NCBI GenBank assembly: GCA_022770625.1
Contig: JALEHK010000034.1
Location: 1 to 41,036, forward strand
Direction: 5' to 3'
Length of the DNA: 41,036 nucleotides
Source: Oscillospiraceae bacterium
Lineage (GTDB): Bacteria; Bacillota; Clostridia; Oscillospirales; Ruminococcaceae
Below the pieces are notes generated by a model. That model was given only the letters and a program-made list of their open reading frames with translations, had not been told where the DNA came from and did no database searches. Of the stretch, positions 35,305 through 41,036 are shown piece after piece. Numbering within the stretch: position 1 is the first letter of the stretch; each line of letters starts with the position of its first letter. The position numbers and the translations under genes are program-made.

Positions 35305-35360
35305 AATAAAAAATGAGCGTCCCTGCGAAAACCACTTCATAGGGACGCTCATTTTTTATT
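35305..35360 (-). terminator. Terminator hairpin overlapping the aminotransferase stop
   Basis: A perfect 20-bp stem: 35305-35324 pairs with 35341-35360, centred on GAGCGTCCCT/AGGGACGCTC and flanked by A/T runs that give T-tails on both strands. The right arm includes the last five bases of the aminotransferase gene. Confidence 0.88.
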
Positions 35361-36525
35361 TGTTCAGGATGCCGCTTTTTTTGATGCTGTCAATCGCCCA
35401 GAGAACCTCTTCGTCCGACTGGACGAGCGCCATCCGGACGTGACCTTCACCGGATGGGCCGAACGCCGCGCCGGGCGTTACAAGGACGCCCGTTTTATCG
35501 AGCAGCAGTTTGGAGAAAGCAACCGAATCGGTGTATCCGTCCGGGAGTTTGGCCCAGACAAACATCGTCGCGGCGCTTCTCTTGACCGGCCAGCCGATCG
35601 CCGTCAGTCCGTCGCAGAGGATGTCTCTGCGTTTGCGGTAGGCTTCCCGCGTTGTCTCCACACAGGCCTGATCGCCGGTGATCGCCGCGATCGCCGCCGC
35701 CTGAACCGGGAGGAACATTCCGTAGTCGAGGTTGGATTTCAGTTGGGAGAACATCGAAACGACCTTCTCATTTCCGATGCAGAAGCCGATCCGCGCGCCT
35801 GCAAGCCCGTAGGTCTTGGAGAGAGAGTTGAATTCAACGCCGACCTCTTTCGCGCCTTCGTGCGCCAGAAAGCTCCCGCAGTGGAGTCCGTCGAAAGCCA
35901 GTTCGGAGTAGGCGTTGTCGTGCAAAACGATAATATCGTATTTTTTCGCAAACGCCACCAGCTTATCATACCACCAGTCGGGAGCCGCTGCGGCGGTCGG
36001 GTTGTTGGGATAGGAAACGACCATCAGCTTTGCTTTTTTCGCATCCTCAGGGTCGATCGCGTCAAAATCAATCAGGTAGTCGTTTTCTTCCTTCAGCGGC
36101 ATATAGACGAGCCGCGCGCCTGCCAGAGCCGGGCCGTCCGCGAAGATGGGATAGCAGGGATCCGGAACCAGAACGGTGTCTCCCGCGTCGGCAATGGAAA
36201 GCGCGAGGTGCGCCAGTCCGTCCTGGCTTCCGAGAAGCGAAACGACCTCGTGCGCCGGATCGATCGAAACGCCGTACCGGCGCTTGTACCAAGCGGCAAC
36301 CGCCTGAAGGAGCGCGTCGCTGTCTTTGATCGCATAGACATAGTTTTTGGGATCGGACGCCGAGTCGATCAGCGCCTGCATGATATGGGGAGCAGGGGGA
36401 ATGTTGGGGGTTCCGATCGAGAGATCAACGATCTTTCCGCCTTTTTTCAAAACCTCATTTTTCTGTTCGAGCAGCACCGAGAAAATACCGCTGCCGAACC
36501 GTTCCATCCGTTTGGAGAACTGCAT
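35356..36525 (-). CDS. PLP-dependent class I/II aminotransferase
   Basis: A 389-residue fold-type I aminotransferase. The cofactor Lys is Lys237 in FNSLSKTYGLAGARIGF; PNNPT at 173-177 and DNAY at 203-206 hold the PLP ring region; a conserved substrate-binding Arg is expected in HVRMALVQSDEE near the end. The SIGTPNIPPAPHI opening and SNLDYGMF segment resemble the LL-diaminopimelate aminotransferase (DapL-like) branch, but alanine or aromatic aminotransferases are close. Without lysine-pathway neighbours the substrate stays open. ATG 36525 follows AAAAGGAT. It has its own promoter and terminator. Confidence 0.88.
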   Translation of the reverse strand: MQFSKRMERFGSGIFSVLLEQKNEVLKKGGKIVDLSIGTPNIPPAPHIMQALIDSASDPKNYVYAIKDSDALLQAVAAWYKRRYGVSIDPAHEVVSLLGSQDGLAHLALSIADAGDTVLVPDPCYPIFADGPALAGARLVYMPLKEENDYLIDFDAIDPEDAKKAKLMVVSYPNNPTAAAAPDWWYDKLVAFAKKYDIIVLHDNAYSELAFDGLHCGSFLAHEGAKEVGVEFNSLSKTYGLAGARIGFCIGNEKVVSMFSQLKSNLDYGMFLPVQAAAIAAITGDQACVETTREAYRKRRDILCDGLTAIGWPVKRSAATMFVWAKLPDGYTDSVAFSKLLLDKTGVLVTPGAAFGPSGEGHVRMALVQSDEEVLWAIDSIKKSGILNK

Positions 36526-36563
36526 TTTGAATCAGATCCTTTTGTTAATTTCAATATGACCTA

Positions 36564-36592
36564 ATCATACCACTTTTTATCCTGTTTGACAA
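36564..36592 (-). promoter_or_regulatory. Aminotransferase promoter
   Basis: On the minus strand, TTGTCA (36587-36592), a 17-nt spacer and TATGAT (36564-36569). Confidence 0.75.
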
Positions 36593-36609
36593 GATGGAAA
36601 AGGAAATGA

Positions 36610-36652
36610 AAAGCAGCCGACAGAACGGAAAGATCCACCCTGTCGGCTGTTT
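36610..36652 (-). terminator. Terminator of the glucosidase unit
   Basis: CAGCCGACAG (36614-36623) with CTGTCGGCTG (36640-36649). The minus-strand tail is CTTTTCATTTCC; the plus-strand tail is TTTTG. It lies about 40 bases after the glucosidase stop. Confidence 0.75.
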
Positions 36653-36688
36653 TGATAAAAGTCAATCAGATTGTAAAACTGCGGAAGA

Positions 36689-38182
<1,494 letters not shown>

Positions 38183-38233
38183 TCAGATTTTTATGCTCAA
38201 ACCCATCCGCAGATGAGAAAAACATCAGAATGA

Positions 38234-39691
38234 TTACAGGTGGATTACATCGTCCGGGAACCCCGAAAGAGATGGGCTTGCGGGATCATCAAAGGTAAAC
38301 GTCCGGTCAAGATGCATCCGCTCGTTATGCCCGGGCGTGACCGCTTTCCATTCGGGAAGAAGGGAAGAGGAGGGTGCGCCTTCGGTGATGAAGCGGATAA
38401 ACGATTCCCGCATCGCTTTCTGAATCCGGGTTTTCGCCGCTTTGTCCTCGTCTGTTTCGTTCGGATTGGGGATTCCGCCTTCCGCGCCCATATGGATCGT
38501 CATGGCGTCCTGTGCGTGGTGCGCAGGCGGGAAATCAAAGGAATAGCACCAGACCTTTCCGCCGCGTGCGGCGAGTATCTGCGCCAGATGATCTCCGTGC
38601 GAGCGGTACATATAGTCGGAAAAGACCTTGACCCACGCCGCCTTTTTTTCCTCATCGGTTTTTACTCCGGAGGTGAGGCTTTCATAGGCCGAAACAGCAA
38701 TCTCCGCCCGGTCGCCGAAAAGCTCGGCCGCGATCGAGGGCGCTTTTTCAAGAATCCCGGGATCCATCTGATAGAAAACAAGTTCATGCAGGTTGTTGCC
38801 GATAAGCGTATTTCCAAGCCATCCCTTTTCCGAACGGATTTCTTCCTTCCAGTTTTCCGGGATGAGCTTTCCGTCCGCCACCGGCCCGAACAGGCAGGTG
38901 GAACCGGCGCTTTTGGCAAATGTAAGCTGTGCCGAGAGGATTTTTTCCACCGGGCAGGAAAGGATTTCTTTTATATCGCAAAGCCCGAGAATCTCGAGGT
39001 ACTTTTTCGTAATCGCACGGGCAGTGGACGGAGTACGCACCGCCATAATCCCGCCGGATGAGAGGATTGCCTGAGAAAAGAGCGGGCGCGCCGCAGGCTC
39101 AAGCATCATCGCGCCGACCGATTTTCCGCCGGCCGATACGCCGTGAATGGTGATCCTTTCGGGGTCTCCGCCGAAAGAAGCGATGTTCTCTTTCACCCAT
39201 CTAAGCGCCAGCAGCTGGTCATACATCCCGAGGTTCCCGTCTCCGTATTCGCTTCCGAGAAGCTCGTCCAGTTTCAGATAGCCCAACGCCCCGAGACGGT
39301 AGTTGATGGATACGGCGATCAGCTGTTCGCCCTCCTCCGTTACGAGCGGAAAAAGTCCCGAGTCGTTGCCGCTTCCGGTCTGGAACGCGCCGCCGTGAAT
39401 GTCAAAAACAACCGGCAGGAGAGCGCCCGTCCGGTTTTCCGCCGGGCAGACGATATTGAGGAAGAGACAGTCCTCCGCAAACGGCCCTTCGACCGGCCCC
39501 GCCATACTTTCGGGGTTCTGGATGGATTTTGCGCCGAATGAAAAAGCATTGTACCCGTCCGGGAAAACGACCGGTTCCGCACGCTTGAAGCGCTCAGCCT
39601 TTCCGTAGGGAATCCCGCGGAAGATACGGGCGTTTTCCGTTTGCAGACCGTTAAACCGGCCGGCCGGTGCGGAAACTGAACAGTTTGTCAT
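38234..39691 (-). CDS. Carboxylesterase type B family protein
   Basis: A 485-residue alpha/beta hydrolase. The nucleophile is Ser186 in GVSAGG; the oxyanion-hole motif HGGAF is at 99-103; GIPYGKAERF and EDCLFLNIVCP are type B marks. The downstream His may lie in the HHAQDAMTIHMG region near 415. It would hydrolyse ester bonds; next to a phospho-beta-glucosidase it may deacylate plant glucosides, which is inference. No signal peptide is seen, so it is probably cytoplasmic. ATG 39691 was chosen because the conserved sequence starts just after it; upstream in-frame ATG codons precede non-conserved residues. The promoter lies directly upstream. Confidence 0.85.
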   Translation of the reverse strand: MTNCSVSAPAGRFNGLQTENARIFRGIPYGKAERFKRAEPVVFPDGYNAFSFGAKSIQNPESMAGPVEGPFAEDCLFLNIVCPAENRTGALLPVVFDIHGGAFQTGSGNDSGLFPLVTEEGEQLIAVSINYRLGALGYLKLDELLGSEYGDGNLGMYDQLLALRWVKENIASFGGDPERITIHGVSAGGKSVGAMMLEPAARPLFSQAILSSGGIMAVRTPSTARAITKKYLEILGLCDIKEILSCPVEKILSAQLTFAKSAGSTCLFGPVADGKLIPENWKEEIRSEKGWLGNTLIGNNLHELVFYQMDPGILEKAPSIAAELFGDRAEIAVSAYESLTSGVKTDEEKKAAWVKVFSDYMYRSHGDHLAQILAARGGKVWCYSFDFPPAHHAQDAMTIHMGAEGGIPNPNETDEDKAAKTRIQKAMRESFIRFITEGAPSSSLLPEWKAVTPGHNERMHLDRTFTFDDPASPSLSGFPDDVIHL

Positions 39692-39719
39692 AAATACCAC
39701 CATTCCTCTCATTACATTT

Positions 39720-39748
39720 ATGATAAAGCACGGAGATCCGTTTGTCAA
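39720..39748 (-). promoter_or_regulatory. Promoter of the esterase-glucosidase unit
   Basis: On the minus strand, TTGACA (39743-39748), a 17-nt spacer and TATCAT (39720-39725). No operator or CRE-like site was recognised. Confidence 0.75.
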
Positions 39749-39884
39749 GGAAGAACCGCGCTTTTTCATATTCGGAAAGAACGGTAAATAAGTTATGTAC
39801 ATTTTTCGGAATTCCGTGGTACAAATCTCACAAACTTTATTCCAAAATTTTTATCTTGAATCGCTCTTTTTTATGAAATAGCAC

Positions 39885-39913
39885 TTGTAAGGGATGGATA
39901 ATTGTGCTATAAT
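39885..39913 (+). promoter_or_regulatory. Promoter of the EF-G-like gene
   Basis: TTGTAA (39885-39890), a 17-nt spacer and TATAAT (39908-39913). The leader contains GGGC-TTTT-GCCC just before the ribosome site. Confidence 0.75.
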
Positions 39914-40004
39914 GAATCCTGTCGAAATCATCTTTATTAGATATTTTGCATAGCGTTCTGGAATGGGCTTTTGCCCGTCTGGTGATAGAAAGGATTGATT
40001 ATTC

Positions 40005-41036
40005 ATGAAACAGTATGACGCATCGAACATCCGAAACATCGCCGTTGTCGGTCACAGCGGGTCGGGAAAGACCACGCTGGTAGAGGCTCTTGCCTACCGC
40101 ACCGGCGCGATCGACCGGTTCGGCAAAGTAACCGAGGGAACGACCGTTTCCGACTATGATCCCGAAGAGATCAAGCGTGTGGCGTCGTTAAACCTCTCGA
40201 TCGTGCCGATCGAGTATTCGGATACCAAGATCAATCTTCTCGATGCACCGGGACTGTTTGATTTTGCGCTTGGGCAGGCGGAAGCCATCCGCGCGGCGGA
40301 TACCGTCCTGATCGTCATGTCCGGTAAGTCCGGCCTGACCGTCGGCGCACAGAAAGCCTACCGTGAAGCGGAAGCGCTCCATAAGCCCCGCGCCATCTTT
40401 ATCGGAAAGATGGATTCCGGACACGCTGATTTTTATAAAGTACTGGAAGACTTAAAGCATCAGTTCGGCGGCTCGATCTGCCCGGTCGTCGTTCCCTATG
40501 TAGTGGATCATAAAGTAGAGTGCTATATCGACCTGATCGGCATGAAAGCCTATACATATGAGGACGGCTCCCGTCAGGAAGTCAAGATGCCTGACCTCGG
40601 ACACCGTCTGGAAGGTCTTGTCGGCGCAATCTCCGAAGCGGTCGCCGAAGTTGATGACGACCTGATGGAAAAATACTTCTCCGGCGAACAGTTCACTATG
40701 CTCGAACTGATACAGGGCCTGCATAAAGGTATCTTTGACGGCACCATCACCCCTGTATTCAGCGGAAGCGCGCTGGAGCAGCAGGGTCTGACCCTTCTTC
40801 TGGGCGCGATGGTTTCGATGTTCCCCTCTGCGACTGAGGTTGCCCGCGAAGAGGGCGAGGCCGACGGCGAGATTATCGAGGTCAAGTGCGACGTTAATAA
40901 GCCCACCTGCGCCTATGCTTTCGCGACGGTTGCGGACGCTTTCGTCGGCAAGCTGTCTTATGTCAAGGTGCTCTCCGGCAAGATTACTGCCGACACCGAA
41001 CTGCTCAACACCCGCACCGGCGCCGTCGAGCGTCCC
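40005..41036 (+). CDS. Elongation factor G-like translational GTPase, cut by the window end
   Basis: The first 344 residues of an EF-G-type GTPase; the frame stays open to the last base. G1 is GHSGSGKTT (16-24), a G2-type Thr lies in EGTTVSDYDPEE, G3 is DAPG and G4 is GKMD in place of the usual NKMD. The domain II start follows (VKCDVNKPTCAYAFATVADAFVGKLSYVKVLSG). The DYDPEE pattern and lack of the long EF-G insert point to the EF-G2-like paralogues rather than the main FusA. Its role in translation or ribosome recycling cannot be fixed from a partial sequence. ATG 40005 follows AAAGGAT. Confidence 0.88.
   Translation, partial: MKQYDASNIRNIAVVGHSGSGKTTLVEALAYRTGAIDRFGKVTEGTTVSDYDPEEIKRVASLNLSIVPIEYSDTKINLLDAPGLFDFALGQAEAIRAADTVLIVMSGKSGLTVGAQKAYREAEALHKPRAIFIGKMDSGHADFYKVLEDLKHQFGGSICPVVVPYVVDHKVECYIDLIGMKAYTYEDGSRQEVKMPDLGHRLEGLVGAISEAVAEVDDDLMEKYFSGEQFTMLELIQGLHKGIFDGTITPVFSGSALEQQGLTLLLGAMVSMFPSATEVAREEGEADGEIIEVKCDVNKPTCAYAFATVADAFVGKLSYVKVLSGKITADTELLNTRTGAVERP

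Overview
The window looks like a chromosomal segment of a gut-type Clostridia (Bacillota). I would guess an Oscillospirales/Ruminococcaceae relative: GC is moderate, promoters are strong TTGACA-N17-TATAAT, Shine-Dalgarno sites are purine-rich, a T-box leader is present, SecD and SecF are separate genes, and GTP-type PEP carboxykinase, rubrerythrin and DUF1540 genes are present. This placement rests on gene style and was not tested by phylogeny. I see no prophage, transposase, CRISPR array or integrase; the content is mostly housekeeping.

Layout. 1-1.1 kb: a minus-strand T-box leader whose gene lies outside the window, then a queT-type queuosine-precursor transporter with a long leader. 1.2-3.9 kb: secD-secF. 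4.1-8.5 kb: a potABCD polyamine importer operon whose ATPase carries two C-terminal regulatory modules. 8.5-9.6 kb: a PadR/HAAS membrane-protein pair reading leftward behind a palindromic operator. 9.7-12.7 kb: a membrane diguanylate cyclase translationally coupled to an IlvD/Edd-family dehydratase. 12.7-14.7 kb: a 53-residue DUF1540 protein, rubrerythrin and an NAD-dependent epimerase. 14.8-16.5 kb: a D-Ala-D-Ala carboxypeptidase with a serine-rich linker. 16.7-24.4 kb: the F-type ATP synthase operon, apparently led by a PurA-like gene with a broken active site. 24.7-27.7 kb: a LysR regulator with a structured leader, and pckG. 28-29 kb: two identical tRNA-Thr(GGT) genes, an orphan HPt protein and a remnant of a receiver domain. 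29-35 kb: a fucose-isomerase-like protein, an XRE repressor with tandem operators, a phosphatase-family protein lacking its catalytic His, a membrane protein and glutamate dehydrogenase. 35-41 kb: an aminotransferase, a phospho-beta-glucosidase plus carboxylesterase pair, and the start of an EF-G-like GTPase cut by the window end.

The most striking feature is the ATP synthase operon. It has no atpH. The C-terminal half of the delta subunit is fused in frame to the N-terminus of alpha, exactly where atpH normally sits between atpF and atpA, and the six-helix N-terminal domain of delta is gone. The same operon has a c subunit with a cleavable-looking signal peptide and an acidic linker. It also appears to be transcribed with a degenerate adenylosuccinate-synthetase homologue that keeps the catalytic Asp but has lost the nucleotide-loop lysines and the catalytic His. 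Together these suggest a remodelled stator and perhaps a nucleotide-sensing or accessory partner; the second part is speculation.
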